Made by a program: the position numbers and the translations under genes
DNA from: Flavobacterium alvei
GTDB taxonomy: Bacteria > Bacteroidota > Bacteroidia > Flavobacteriales > Flavobacteriaceae
Reading direction: 5' to 3'
Assembly: GCF_002920895.1 (NCBI RefSeq)
Contig: NZ_PQVG01000001.1
Span: 434,001-498,000, forward strand
DNA length: 64,000 nucleotides
Notes under the pieces: model-generated
What the model was told of the DNA's origin: nothing
The model's database searches: none
What the model saw: the letters and a program-made list of their open reading frames with translations, nothing else
Part shown: piece after piece, positions 1 through 9,901 of the stretch
Position numbering within the stretch: the stretch's first letter is position 1
How the letters are laid out: each line of letters opens with the position of its first letter

Positions 1-305
1 TTTTTGGATTGTTCGTATAAAAATTCGGGATAGGAATAAATTTTCAGTCCCAATTCTTGTGCTTTCAATAATTCGGGATTGTCAGCTTTGGCGTGCATTC
101 CGAGAATTACGGCTTCGATATCTTGGGTGATTTTTTCGGGAAACCAACCCAGTTCTGCTGGCAAAATTCCTTTTTTAGCCAAACGGGATTTCGATGGTTC
201 AAAAATGGCATCGTCACTTCCCGTAACTTGATATCCTTTGTTGTGTAATGCCAAAGCCAAATTGTGCATTGCGCTGCCGCCAATGGCGATAAAATGAGTT
301 CTCAT
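1..305 (-). CDS. mpl: UDP-N-acetylmuramate:L-Ala-gamma-D-Glu-meso-DAP ligase, N-terminal part (cut by window edge)
   Basis: The reverse strand opens at an ATG at 305 and stays open to base 1, so only about 101 N-terminal residues are present. The start MRTHFIAIGGSAMHNLALAL, followed by a GSDDAIFEPSKSRL stretch, is the Rossmann-like N-terminal domain of Mur ligases; MHNLA-type starts are characteristic of Mpl rather than MurC. Mpl re-attaches recycled tripeptide to UDP-MurNAc in the cytoplasm. The central ATP-binding domain lies outside the window, so Mpl against MurC rests on the N-terminus alone. Confidence 0.8.
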   Translation of the reverse strand, partial: MRTHFIAIGGSAMHNLALALHNKGYQVTGSDDAIFEPSKSRLAKKGILPAELGWFPEKITQDIEAVILGMHAKADNPELLKAQELGLKIYSYPEFLYEQSK

Positions 306-356
306 ACTAATATTTTTCCAATTATTAAATTCCAATTATTCGAAATTGGATGTAGA

Positions 357-1046
357 TTATTTTTTGTCGAATTGCTGTTTTAAATCGGCCGCCTTCTTGG
401 GGTCTTTTAATTTCTTCAAATATAAATTATATAAAACTTGAAACGTAACTTTTGATTTACCAATTTCATTGGCTTTGATATAATTTTTTTCGGCAGCGGT
501 ATATCTTTCAAAATATTCGTCGATTTGACCTCGGGACAAATAACCATCCACAGGAGATAATTTCATCAACTCATTCGAATATTTAATTGCTTTTGTCTCG
601 CTTCCGCCCACAATTCCGGGCAATTGGAGGTATAACATTACCAATGCCCAACGTGCTTCGATGTGTTTTGGATTCAATTCTATGGCTTTTTCGAAGGAGG
701 ATTTGACTTCGCCAATCATTCCGAGTGCCTTGAACTTGTTGGATTCTTTGGCTTTCATTCCCAGTACGCCGCCGTATTTAAAATAATAATTGGCTTCGGA
801 AGGTTTTAATTGTTTTAGTTTTTTATAGTAGCCAATGGCTTTGTCCCAAGATTTTTCGTGACCCGCAATGTCTCCCAAATATTCTATCGTTTTTAGATGA
901 GAGGGATTTTGTTTTAAAAAACTTTCGAAAACGGGTTGCGCTTGCTCATATTTTCCGGCGTCGAATAATTTTTCGGCCTTGCTGTAATCGGATTGCGACC
1001 AAATTAATAGCGGAAATAGTAAAAAGAAAGAGATCAGTTTTTTCAT
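357..1046 (-). CDS. Exported tetratricopeptide-repeat protein
   Basis: The 229-residue protein starts with a signal peptide (MKKLISFFLLFPLLIWSQ) followed by helical repeats of TPR type: residues about 21-55 (AEKLFDAGKYEQAQPVFESF), 56-90 (GDIAGHEKSWDKAIGYYKKL) and 110-145 (SSFEKAIELNPKHIEARWAL). Such proteins are periplasmic scaffolds without catalytic residues. It lies 51 bp downstream of the mpl start on the same strand and so upstream of mpl in transcription order; the two may share a transcript. No specific partner can be read from the sequence. Confidence 0.8.
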   Translation of the reverse strand: MKKLISFFLLFPLLIWSQSDYSKAEKLFDAGKYEQAQPVFESFLKQNPSHLKTIEYLGDIAGHEKSWDKAIGYYKKLKQLKPSEANYYFKYGGVLGMKAKESNKFKALGMIGEVKSSFEKAIELNPKHIEARWALVMLYLQLPGIVGGSETKAIKYSNELMKLSPVDGYLSRGQIDEYFERYTAAEKNYIKANEIGKSKVTFQVLYNLYLKKLKDPKKAADLKQQFDKK

Positions 1047-1174
1047 TTTTCAAAAATAAGAAAATACAGGAATTTTCGTTAGCTTTTAAGTAAAAATTAG
1101 TACTTTTAAAAAATAATTGACAAGCATTCCAACCTTTTTCAAATAATTGCCCTCTACTTATATAAAACCAAAAT

Positions 1175-4100
1175 ATGAAAAATATCTTATTTGCCTTCCT
1201 TCTAATTTCAACTTCTTTTTATGCTCAAAATTATGAGAAAAACTGGAATAAAGTAATCAAAAATGAAAATAACGGCAAAATTAAATCGGCGAATGCCATC
1301 GTTGCCAAAATCCACAAAAAAGCGGTTGCCGACAAAAACGAAGTGCAAATCATCAAGTGTTTTTTCTACGAATCGAAATATTTGCAAGTGGTTGACGAAA
1401 ATGCGCAAACCAAAATCATAAATAATTTAAAAACAGAAATCAATCGAGCTTCCATCCCATCGAAAGCGATTTTGAATTTGGTTTATGCGAAGTGTTTGAG
1501 TGATTATTATGGTAAAAATCAATATTCTATTCGACTAAGAACGCAAACCGATTCTATAAACAGCAATTTTCTGACTTGGGCAGAAAAAGATTTCGAGAAA
1601 CAAATTCAAATCACATATGACAAATCATTGGAAAATGAAGCAATTTTATCAAAAACATCCTTGACAAACTACGAAGCTATTTTTGATTTTTTGACATTAG
1701 AAAAATTTCAAAAAATGAGTTTATTGGATTATTTGCTAAAAGAAAACATACTCGTTTATACTGCAAAAATAAAGTATTGGGAAATTCAAAAAAAGGATTT
1801 TACTTTATACGAAAAACAACTTTTAGGGAAATCGGCAGATTTTACAAAATTGAATTTCGATTTTGTGAAATCAGAAAATCTAAAAAAGTTACTTGTTTTG
1901 TTTCAAAAAACAGAAATTCATACTCCAACAGCCGAAAACCAATTGGAACGCCTAAAATTTTGTTCCAACCATATTCTAAAATCCGATGAAGACTTTTTAA
2001 AATCTTTGAATCTTCTTCAAAAAGAATCTAAAGACATTATCTTAACTCAAAAAATTCAATTCGAGAAAGCTACAATTTATACCAAATTAGCTTCTAAAGA
2101 AAATCATCCTGATTATAATATAAAAGCAATTTCGGTTTTGGATAGCACTACCAATGTTAAAAACAATTCCAATACCTACAATTTGGCATTACAAAAAAAA
2201 CAAGAAATTAAGACAAAATCGATAACGATACAACTTCAAAAACAATTGTATAACAAGGAGAATTCTCGTTCTTTTATTAGTTATCGAAATGTTGAAAACC
2301 TCAAAGTTTCATTCTATAAAATCAGTCAAAAAACAGCGGTTTCCTTTGTGCATACCTTGACCACAAACGACAGCATTGCCAATGCCATTACCACTAAAAA
2401 CAAAGCAATTTCGTCATTTGAACATCAATTGACCAACAAAAATGATTATTTCGAATATACTACAGAAATTGCTTTGCCGCAATTAGCGACAGGAAGTTAT
2501 TTGGTGTATTTTGAAAGTAATTCTGACGCAAAAGACACCAAAGCATTTGCGTATGAAACCATTACAGTTTCCGATTTTTCGGTTTTGGCTTGGCAAAAAG
2601 ACAAAGAAGAATACTATCAAGTTGTAAATCGTAAAACAGGAAAACCAATGGAAAATGTATCCATACAATCGCCTACATTTTCTATAAAAACGCTAAAAAA
2701 TGGTGTAGCCATTTATAAAAGACCCGATAATAAAAACGATTACAACTACAGATATGAAACCCTAAAATTATCTTCCGAAGGCGATTCGCTACAAATCAAC
2801 AAAAATTACATAAATTTTTATTCTGATTACTCAAAAGACAATGATGATTTAACTGGAAGAGTCGAGTTTTATTTAGACAGAGCCATTTATCGTCCAGGAC
2901 AAAAGGTGTATTATAAAGGAATTGCGTATCAAAAAATTCATAACAAAAGCAGTATTGTTCCTAAAACGTCTTTCAAAATTACGTTGAAAGATGCCAATTA
3001 TCAATCGTTTAAAGAGTTTGATGTTACAACCAATGAATTTGGTTCGTTTTCGGGCGAATTTGTTTTACCCAAAACAGGATTAACGGGTGAATTTAGAATA
3101 GAAGCAGAAGAACCCGATGATTATGAAAAAGACACTGTTTATAACAAAATAAAAGACGAACATCCTTTTTGGGATAACATAGACTTTGATAATTCTGAAA
3201 TTAGTTTCAAAGTTGAAGAATACAAACGACCAAAATTTGAAGTAGTTTTCGAACCAAAAAAAGAAACGTTTCAAATCAATCAAGCAGTTAAAGCAAAAGG
3301 AACTGCCAAAGCTTTTGCGGGAAGCAATATTTCTGATGCCAAAGTAACCTACACCGTTACGCGATTTGTAAATTATTACCGAAATTTCTACGGCAATGAA
3401 GAAAGTGAAGTGATGGTTACTGGCGAAACCAAAACCGATGCTTCGGGAAATTTTAGCATCGATTTTATGGCAAAACCCACCGAAAATGCCAACAAAGAGC
3501 AATTGCCTGTTTTTAATTATCGAATTAAAACCTCAGTAACAGACCTTAATGGCGAAACACATTCAGCAGAAACTACTGTAAAAGTAGGTTATCATGATTT
3601 GATTCTGAATGCAACTATTCCGAGTAAGATTGAAACCAAAAACAACAATGAAATTACCCTAAAAAGCACCAATCTTAACGGAGAATTTTTGGCAACCAAA
3701 GGCGAAATAAAATTGTATTATGTTTGTCCTTTTTCTAATAAATTCAAAAATAGAATTTTTCCATTACCCGAAATAGAATCGATTTCTAAATCCGATTTCG
3801 AACGATTATTTCCTTTTGAAAACAACGAAAAACCACTTGATAAGAACCATTTAGAAACTTTGGTGTTTTCCAAAAAAATCAATACTGCAACGGATAAAAA
3901 ACTGGTTTTAGATTTTATTTCCAATTACAAATCAGGAGATTACAAAATCGTATTTTCCTCCAAAGATAGCTTTGACAATCCGATTGAAACTACTACCGAT
4001 TTTGAGCTAACACAAAGCAAAGATCTTCTAAACACTAGCAAACTATTTACTATTGAACAAGTCAATGAAGATGCCAAAAAGGATGGCTTTGCAGTACTAA

Positions 4101-7100
4101 AAATAAGCAGTACTATTCCTGAACTTTACATCACAATCACTGGAAATTATAAAAACGACGTTTTTTATGAAGAAAATATTCAATTAAAAAACAACCAAGT
4201 GCTTATTAAAATTCCACTGCAAAATGAATTTGAAAAAAGTGTAAAAATAGGTTTTCAAAGCATTTTTGAAAATCAGAATTTTGAAGAAGAATTAGAAGTC
4301 ATTCTCAAAAAAGAAGAGCCCAAATCAGAATTCATTGTAGAAAGTTTTAGAAACAAAATCCAACCCGGAAGTAACGAAAACTGGTCGTTTCAGTTAAACG
4401 CTTCAAATACAAAAAAAGAAGCCGAAGTTTTAGCCTCGATGTACGACAGTTCTCTAGATCAATTTACAAGACGAGACTGGAATAGTTTACGATTCTACGA
4501 AAATGAAGAGAATAGCGTTGACTTCAAATCAAATTTAGGGTTTGATAAAACATACAGCCCTATTCGGAATTTGAATTCCTTTGCAAATAAAATGGAATAT
4601 AGTGACGAGAGTACTAAATTACTTTGGTTTGGTTTTAATTTTATTAATTACAACTCCACCGATTTACAAAATCAGTACAAAAAATCATTAACCAAAAAAG
4701 CTAAAAAGCCATTGAACACCAATTTAATTTCAGGTTTTGTTATGGATAGTTACAAACTTCATATTCCCGGAGCAAATGTAACTGTAAATGGAACTCAACG
4801 TGGTGTATCTACCGATTTTGATGGTTATTATGAAATAGAAGCAGCTGTTGGAGAAGAATTAACCTTTTCTGTTATTGGATTTGAATCTAAAAAAATATCC
4901 ATAAAAACTAAAGTGATTGATGTACAATTAAAAGAAACTACTAATAATTTACAGGAAATAGTTGTTATGGGTTACGGAACGCAAAAAAAATCTTCTTTAA
5001 CTGGAGCTGTTATGAAAGACAAAAATATTGGATCCGAAAAAATTACAATAAATGATGCCCTTCAAGGAAAAGTTGCAGGAGTTAACATAACTGTTAATGG
5101 GAAATCTGAAAATAATTCAAATATTAAAATCCGAGGAGCTAATTCTATTTCAGGAAGCGAGCCTCTTTATATTGTTGATGGAGTCCAAATAACCGAAGAA
5201 CAATTTAAATTAATTTCTCCCACAGATATTGTTTCAATCGATGTTCTAAAAGATTCACAAGCTACTGCATTATACGGAAGCAAAGCAGCGAACGGTGTTG
5301 TTGTCATCACAACCAAAAAAGCTTTGGAAGCCTTAACCCAAGTAAAAGCGAGAAAAAATCTATCAGAAACGGCTTTCTTTTTCCCAAATCTAAAAACAGA
5401 TGCGAAAGGAAAACTGAGTTTCAATTTCACTTCGCCTGAAGCTTTGACCGCTTGGAAACTACGTTTAATGGCACACAACAAAGATGCTGTTACTGGTTAT
5501 TTGGAAAAAAGTGTCATTACCCAAAAAGAGTTAATGGTTACACCAAACTTCCCAAGATTTTTCAGGGAAAAAGATTCGATTGTCATTACTGCAAAAGTGG
5601 CGAATATGACCAACGAAGCTAAAACAGGAATAGCTGTTTTACAGTTTTTTGATGCAACCACAATGCAACCCATTGATGCGAAAATGTTGAATGTAAAAAA
5701 CATCAAAAACTTTACTATTCCCGCATTCGGGAACACAACTGCCCAATGGAGAATTACTATTCCCGAAGGATTGCAAGGCGTTCAGTATAAAGTTTTGGCC
5801 AAAGCCGGCAATTTCTCCGATGGAGAAGAAAACATCCTTCCCGTTTTGACCAATAATATGCTCGTGACCGAAAGTATTCCGATTTGGGTTCGAGAAAACT
5901 CCAAGAAAGAATACACTTTCGAGAACCTGAAAAACAACACTTCAACCTCTTTACGAAATCATCAATTTACGTTGGAGTACACTTCGAATCCAACTTGGTT
6001 AGCCATTCAATCTCTGCCGTATTTGATGGAATACGAACACGAATGTGCCGAACAAACTTTTGCTCGTTTTTATGCCAATGCTTTGGCTTCGGAAATTATT
6101 TCCAGTAATCCGAAAATCGCCAGTCTTTTCGAAACTTGGAGAAAAAACGGAAAACTCAATTCAAAACTCGAAGAAAACGAAGAACTAAAATCGATGATTC
6201 TTGCCGAAACACCTTGGCTGAACGATGCTCAAAACGAAGACGAGAAAAAGAAAAATCTAGCCTTGCTTTTCGATTTAGAAAAAATGAAAAGTTCACAGGA
6301 AGCCACTTTCGACAAACTGAAACAAAAACAAAAACCATCAGGAGGTTTTGCTTGGTTTGACGGAAGCGAGGAAAGTGAATACATTACAAGACATATTTTG
6401 GCAGGCTTGGGGCATCTTTCCAAACTCACTAAAGACGAAAACAATGCTGCCAAAATCAAGGAAATTGCCACAACTGGAGTTCCGTTTATGGATGCAAAAT
6501 TTTTAGAAAATTATAAAAACACGACCAAAAACTGGAAGAAAACCGATAAGTTGATTTGGTTCAATCCGTATTCCGATTTGCATTATTTATACACCCGAGG
6601 TTTTTATTTGGAAAATTATCCACTTTCGGATACTTTGAAAAAAGCAACTAAATTGTATCTTGAAGCTGCCAAAAAAGATTGGCTGACCTATTCTTTATAC
6701 GAAAAAGGATTGGCTGCTTTGACTTTACATCGCTTTGGTGAAAAAGACGCAGCCAAGAAAATCATCGAAAGCCTGAAAGAAACGGCTTCCAACAATGAAG
6801 ATTGGGGAATGTATTGGATTGCCAACAAAGCAGGCTGGTATTGGTATCAAGCTCCGATAGAAACCCAAGCTTTATTAATTGAGGCTTTCGCCGAAGTGAC
6901 GAACGACACCAAATCGGTCGATGCAATGAAAGTTTGGTTGCTGAAAAACAAACAAACCAAAAACTGGCCCACCACCAAATCGACCACCGAAGCTATTTAT
7001 GCTTTATTGTTGCAAGGAACGAATTGGTTGAGCGTAAAAGACAACACCATTATCAAAATTGGCGACCAAAAAATCCTGACCAAAAAACTATCCGAAAACG

Positions 7101-7690
7101 AAAAAGAAGCCGAAACAGGTTATGTAAAACTAAACTGGAAAGCCGACGAAATCAAGAAAGAAATGGCAACTATTGTTGTTGAAAACAAATCGAAAGTTCC
7201 CGGTTTTGGAGGAGTTTATTGGCAATATTTTGAAGATTTGGATAAAATTAAAACCAATTCAGGAGCCGTTTTATCGGTTTCCAAAGAATTGTATCTCAAG
7301 AAAAGCACACTAAAAGGCGAAGAATTGCAAAAAATAACTACCAAAAACAGTTTGAAAATTGGCGATTTAGTTACCGTTCGATTAGTTATCACTTCCAAAG
7401 AAGATATGGAATTTGTACATCTCAAAGATATGCGTGCTTCCTGTTTTGAACCTGTAGATGTATTGTCGAGTTTCGAATACAAAGCGGGATTGGGTTTTTA
7501 TAAAAGCACAAAAGACGCCGCAACACATTTCTTTTTTGACACCATCAACAAAGGAACTTATGTCTTAGAATACGACATTCAAGTAAACAATTTGGGCGAT
7601 TTCTCTAACGGAATTACGACTATCGAAAGTATGTATGCACCAGAATTCAGCAGTCATACTAAAGGCATTCGAGTGAATGTGAAGGAATAA
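1175..7690 (+). CDS. Alpha-2-macroglobulin family protein with inserted carboxypeptidase-regulatory and TonB-receptor plug domains
   Basis: This 2171-residue exported protein begins with a signal peptide ending near Ala17-Gln18. Residues about 550-1150 hold macroglobulin (MG) beta-sandwich domains (for example RAIYRPGQKVYYKGI). A thioester motif CAEQ lies at Cys1624-Gln1627, as in protease-trapping bacterial alpha-2-macroglobulins, and the helical thioester domain follows. Between the MG domains and the A2M domain (which restarts near residue 1395 with NLSETAFFFP) sits an extra block: a CarboxypepD_reg-like domain at about 1186-1262 and a SusC-type plug at about 1263-1382 (VVMGYGTQ, PLYIVDGVQI, ATALYGSKAANGVVVITTKK). 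No outer-membrane barrel follows the plug. The reading frame is continuous. A cell-surface or periplasmic role against foreign proteases is inferred from the family; the role of the plug is unknown. Confidence 0.88.
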   Translation: MKNILFAFLLISTSFYAQNYEKNWNKVIKNENNGKIKSANAIVAKIHKKAVADKNEVQIIKCFFYESKYLQVVDENAQTKIINNLKTEINRASIPSKAILNLVYAKCLSDYYGKNQYSIRLRTQTDSINSNFLTWAEKDFEKQIQITYDKSLENEAILSKTSLTNYEAIFDFLTLEKFQKMSLLDYLLKENILVYTAKIKYWEIQKKDFTLYEKQLLGKSADFTKLNFDFVKSENLKKLLVLFQKTEIHTPTAENQLERLKFCSNHILKSDEDFLKSLNLLQKESKDIILTQKIQFEKATIYTKLASKENHPDYNIKAISVLDSTTNVKNNSNTYNLALQKKQEIKTKSITIQLQKQLYNKENSRSFISYRNVENLKVSFYKISQKTAVSFVHTLTTNDSIANAITTKNKAISSFEHQLTNKNDYFEYTTEIALPQLATGSYLVYFESNSDAKDTKAFAYETITVSDFSVLAWQKDKEEYYQVVNRKTGKPMENVSIQSPTFSIKTLKNGVAIYKRPDNKNDYNYRYETLKLSSEGDSLQINKNYINFYSDYSKDNDDLTGRVEFYLDRAIYRPGQKVYYKGIAYQKIHNKSSIVPKTSFKITLKDANYQSFKEFDVTTNEFGSFSGEFVLPKTGLTGEFRIEAEEPDDYEKDTVYNKIKDEHPFWDNIDFDNSEISFKVEEYKRPKFEVVFEPKKETFQINQAVKAKGTAKAFAGSNISDAKVTYTVTRFVNYYRNFYGNEESEVMVTGETKTDASGNFSIDFMAKPTENANKEQLPVFNYRIKTSVTDLNGETHSAETTVKVGYHDLILNATIPSKIETKNNNEITLKSTNLNGEFLATKGEIKLYYVCPFSNKFKNRIFPLPEIESISKSDFERLFPFENNEKPLDKNHLETLVFSKKINTATDKKLVLDFISNYKSGDYKIVFSSKDSFDNPIETTTDFELTQSKDLLNTSKLFTIEQVNEDAKKDGFAVLKISSTIPELYITITGNYKNDVFYEENIQLKNNQVLIKIPLQNEFEKSVKIGFQSIFENQNFEEELEVILKKEEPKSEFIVESFRNKIQPGSNENWSFQLNASNTKKEAEVLASMYDSSLDQFTRRDWNSLRFYENEENSVDFKSNLGFDKTYSPIRNLNSFANKMEYSDESTKLLWFGFNFINYNSTDLQNQYKKSLTKKAKKPLNTNLISGFVMDSYKLHIPGANVTVNGTQRGVSTDFDGYYEIEAAVGEELTFSVIGFESKKISIKTKVIDVQLKETTNNLQEIVVMGYGTQKKSSLTGAVMKDKNIGSEKITINDALQGKVAGVNITVNGKSENNSNIKIRGANSISGSEPLYIVDGVQITEEQFKLISPTDIVSIDVLKDSQATALYGSKAANGVVVITTKKALEALTQVKARKNLSETAFFFPNLKTDAKGKLSFNFTSPEALTAWKLRLMAHNKDAVTGYLEKSVITQKELMVTPNFPRFFREKDSIVITAKVANMTNEAKTGIAVLQFFDATTMQPIDAKMLNVKNIKNFTIPAFGNTTAQWRITIPEGLQGVQYKVLAKAGNFSDGEENILPVLTNNMLVTESIPIWVRENSKKEYTFENLKNNTSTSLRNHQFTLEYTSNPTWLAIQSLPYLMEYEHECAEQTFARFYANALASEIISSNPKIASLFETWRKNGKLNSKLEENEELKSMILAETPWLNDAQNEDEKKKNLALLFDLEKMKSSQEATFDKLKQKQKPSGGFAWFDGSEESEYITRHILAGLGHLSKLTKDENNAAKIKEIATTGVPFMDAKFLENYKNTTKNWKKTDKLIWFNPYSDLHYLYTRGFYLENYPLSDTLKKATKLYLEAAKKDWLTYSLYEKGLAALTLHRFGEKDAAKKIIESLKETASNNEDWGMYWIANKAGWYWYQAPIETQALLIEAFAEVTNDTKSVDAMKVWLLKNKQTKNWPTTKSTTEAIYALLLQGTNWLSVKDNTIIKIGDQKILTKKLSENEKEAETGYVKLNWKADEIKKEMATIVVENKSKVPGFGGVYWQYFEDLDKIKTNSGAVLSVSKELYLKKSTLKGEELQKITTKNSLKIGDLVTVRLVITSKEDMEFVHLKDMRASCFEPVDVLSSFEYKAGLGFYKSTKDAATHFFFDTINKGTYVLEYDIQVNNLGDFSNGITTIESMYAPEFSSHTKGIRVNVKE

Positions 7691-7708
7691 AACCTTCATC
7701 CAATAAAC

Positions 7709-7743
7709 AAATCCATCTCGTTAGATTTTAACGAGATGGATTT
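7709..7743 (+). terminator. Rho-independent terminator after the A2M gene
   Basis: A perfect 15-bp stem (7709-7723 with 7729-7743) around a 5-base loop is followed by a run of T. It starts 18 bases past the A2M stop codon and separates it from the phosphatase gene. Confidence 0.85.
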
Positions 7744-7816
7744 TTTATTTGCAATAATCATAACACTAAATCAACATTCACATAACACTTGCCTCCTACT
7801 TTCGTAAAAACTTTTT

Positions 7817-8632
7817 ATGAAAAGAAAGAGAAAATTACCTTTAGTAGTCATAAGCGATATTCACCTTGGCACTTACGGCTGTCACGCCAAAGAATTACTG
7901 CAATATTTAAAATCAATCCATCCACAGACCCTGGTTTTGAACGGCGATATTATCGATATGTGGAATTTCAGCAAAAGCTATTTTCCTGCTGCACATATGG
8001 AAGTTTTGCGATACATCATCAAGATGTCCAATTTAGGAACGCGAGTAATTTACATTACCGGAAACCACGACGAAGCCTTGCGTAAATACTCCGATTTTAT
8101 TCTTGGAAATCTGGAATTGGTTGACAAATTAATTTTGGACTTAGACGGAAAAAAAACTTGGATATTCCACGGTGATGTTTTCGATTCTTCCACAAAAGGC
8201 TATGCCAAAATATTAGCCAAATTAGGCGGAAAAGGGTATGATTTATTAATTTTAATCAACAGTTTTATCAATTGGGTTTTGGTTGCTTGTGGAAGAGAAA
8301 AGAGAAGTTTTTCCAAAACCATCAAAAATAGCGTAAAAAAAGCAGTTTCTTTTGTTTCGAATTTTGAAACTACAGCCGCCGAAATTGCTATCGAAAAAAA
8401 ATACAGCTATGTCGTTTGCGGACACATTCATATGCCACAAAAAAAAGTGGTAAAAAACCAGCACGGAGAAGTTTTGTACTTGAACAGTGGTGATTGGATC
8501 GAAAACCTGACCGCATTAGAATACAAGAAAGAAAAATGGAAAATTTATCAGTATAAAAAATCAGATTTCTCGCAATTGGAACCAAAAGAAGAAGTGGTTT
8601 ATAATGATATTGTTTCCAAAATTTTATCCTAA
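7817..8632 (+). CDS. LpxH-like metallophosphoesterase (UDP-2,3-diacylglucosamine diphosphatase family)
   Basis: The 271-residue protein carries the complete metal-binding set of calcineurin-like phosphoesterases: Asp14 and His16 (SDIHLG), Asp44 and Asp47 (NGDIID), Asn83-His84-Asp85 (GNHDEAL) and His203/His205 (GHIH). The layout and length match the COG2908 family, in which LpxH splits UDP-2,3-diacylglucosamine into lipid X and UMP in lipid A synthesis. A glycosyltransferase gene follows 98 bp downstream on the same strand, in keeping with an envelope role. A second LpxH-type paralogue elsewhere in the genome cannot be excluded, so the exact substrate is uncertain. Confidence 0.75.
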   Translation: MKRKRKLPLVVISDIHLGTYGCHAKELLQYLKSIHPQTLVLNGDIIDMWNFSKSYFPAAHMEVLRYIIKMSNLGTRVIYITGNHDEALRKYSDFILGNLELVDKLILDLDGKKTWIFHGDVFDSSTKGYAKILAKLGGKGYDLLILINSFINWVLVACGREKRSFSKTIKNSVKKAVSFVSNFETTAAEIAIEKKYSYVVCGHIHMPQKKVVKNQHGEVLYLNSGDWIENLTALEYKKEKWKIYQYKKSDFSQLEPKEEVVYNDIVSKILS

Positions 8633-8657
8633 AAGTTTAGTGTTTATAAAAATGTAA

Positions 8658-8716
8658 ACCGCAAATTCGCAAATTAAAAGAACAAAAACAGCAAAAAAAG
8701 TTTGCGAATTTGCGGT
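8658..8716. repeat. Intergenic inverted repeat, 16-bp perfect arms
   Basis: ACCGCAAATTCGCAAA at 8658-8673 is repeated in perfect inverted form at 8701-8716, with a 27-base loop. It fills the gap between the phosphatase and the glycosyltransferase. No T-run follows the right arm, so it is not a classical terminator. It belongs to the word-like intergenic repeats seen elsewhere in this window. Confidence 0.8.
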
Positions 8717-8730
8717 AAAATCTAAATGAT

Positions 8731-9720
8731 ATGAAAATATTTTATGCCATACAAGCCACAGGCAACGGACATATTAGCAGAGCGACTCAATTGTATCCTT
8801 ATTTACAGCAATTTGGTGAAGTAGATTTCTTTTTGAGCGGCAACAATGCGAGTTTGGATATTAATTTGCCCATAAAATTCAGAAGTGCGGGTTGCAGCTT
8901 GCATTACAGCAAATGTGGCGGTTTGAATTATTGGGATATTGTAAAAAACATTCGCCCTCACCAAATCTACAAAGATGCTACTGCCTTGCCTTTGAAAAAT
9001 TATGATATAATTATCAACGACTTTGATTCGGTTACTGCTTTGGCGTGCAAAATGCAAAAAGTGCATTCGGTGCAATTTGGTCATCAAGCCAGTTTTGTTT
9101 CAGAACACACACCAAGACCTGAAAAACGTAGCCTTATGGGCGAAATGATTCTCAAGCATTATGCGCCTTCTCCCAAACATATTGGTTTGCATTTCGAAAA
9201 TTATGATTCCTTTATTCATCCGCCTGTTATCAAAGATGAAATCACACAAGCCGAACCCAAAGATTTAAAACACATCACGGTTTATTTGCCTTCATTCCAA
9301 AAAGATTGTTTGGAAAAAGCGTTTCATAAACTCTCGGATGTGGAATTTCATTGGTTTTTGAATGATGTTCCAACCAAACATAAAGTGGGAAACATTACTT
9401 ATTTCCCTGTCAATCAAAAGTTGTTTAACGAGAGCTTAATTAATTGTCACGGTATTATTACTGGTGGCGGATTTGAAACTCCTGCCGAAGCTTTATACCT
9501 TCGAAAAAAAGTATTGAGCATTCCTATTCGAGATCATTATGAACAAGAATGTAATGCGGCTGCCTTAAAGAAAATGGGCGTTCCTGTGGTGTATGAAGTG
9601 AGTAATGATTTTGATTTGATCATAGAAACTTGGCTCAACTCACCTATAATTTATCCGAAAATGCAGGCTAATAATATCAATGAAACCTTGCAGTTTTTGT
9701 TTGATACTTATCGGGATTAG
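8731..9720 (+). CDS. GT-B glycosyltransferase (MurG/UGT-like)
   Basis: This 329-residue protein opens with MKIFYAIQATGNGHISRA, the glycine-rich first beta-alpha turn of GT-B glycosyltransferases that act on nucleotide sugars. The C-terminal half has the donor-binding signature GIITGGGFETPAEAL followed by a conserved Pro and QECNA (about residues 249-285). No signal peptide or membrane segment is visible, so it is cytoplasmic or membrane-associated. It follows an LpxH-like gene, which suggests glycolipid or envelope polymer synthesis; acceptor and donor cannot be told. Confidence 0.75.
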   Translation: MKIFYAIQATGNGHISRATQLYPYLQQFGEVDFFLSGNNASLDINLPIKFRSAGCSLHYSKCGGLNYWDIVKNIRPHQIYKDATALPLKNYDIIINDFDSVTALACKMQKVHSVQFGHQASFVSEHTPRPEKRSLMGEMILKHYAPSPKHIGLHFENYDSFIHPPVIKDEITQAEPKDLKHITVYLPSFQKDCLEKAFHKLSDVEFHWFLNDVPTKHKVGNITYFPVNQKLFNESLINCHGIITGGGFETPAEALYLRKKVLSIPIRDHYEQECNAAALKKMGVPVVYEVSNDFDLIIETWLNSPIIYPKMQANNINETLQFLFDTYRD

Positions 9721-9842
9721 AATGATTTTTGGAGAAAAATACTCATAAATACTCTTTCCTCAGTGGAAGATAAAAAACCCAAAAGCGATTAAATTCCCAC
9801 TAAAAAAACTTATTTCATATTAATTTAATTTCCATAAAAAAA

Positions 9843-9875
9843 TGCCCTCAAATAGCAGCTTACTTTTTGAGGGCA
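9843..9875 (-). terminator. Terminator downstream of the S46 peptidase
   Basis: Ten-base arms (9843-9852 and 9866-9875, TGCCCTCAAA and its complement) form a hairpin. An A-run to its left becomes a T-run on the minus strand. It lies 27 bases past the stop of the peptidase gene. Confidence 0.8.
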
Positions 9876-9901
9876 GTTTAAAATATATGTTGGTTTTAAC
9901 T

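Noticed and set aside
5167-7482. Several antisense frames of 60-104 residues inside the A2M gene
   Set aside because: They lie within a well-supported coding frame and have no promoter, start or homology.
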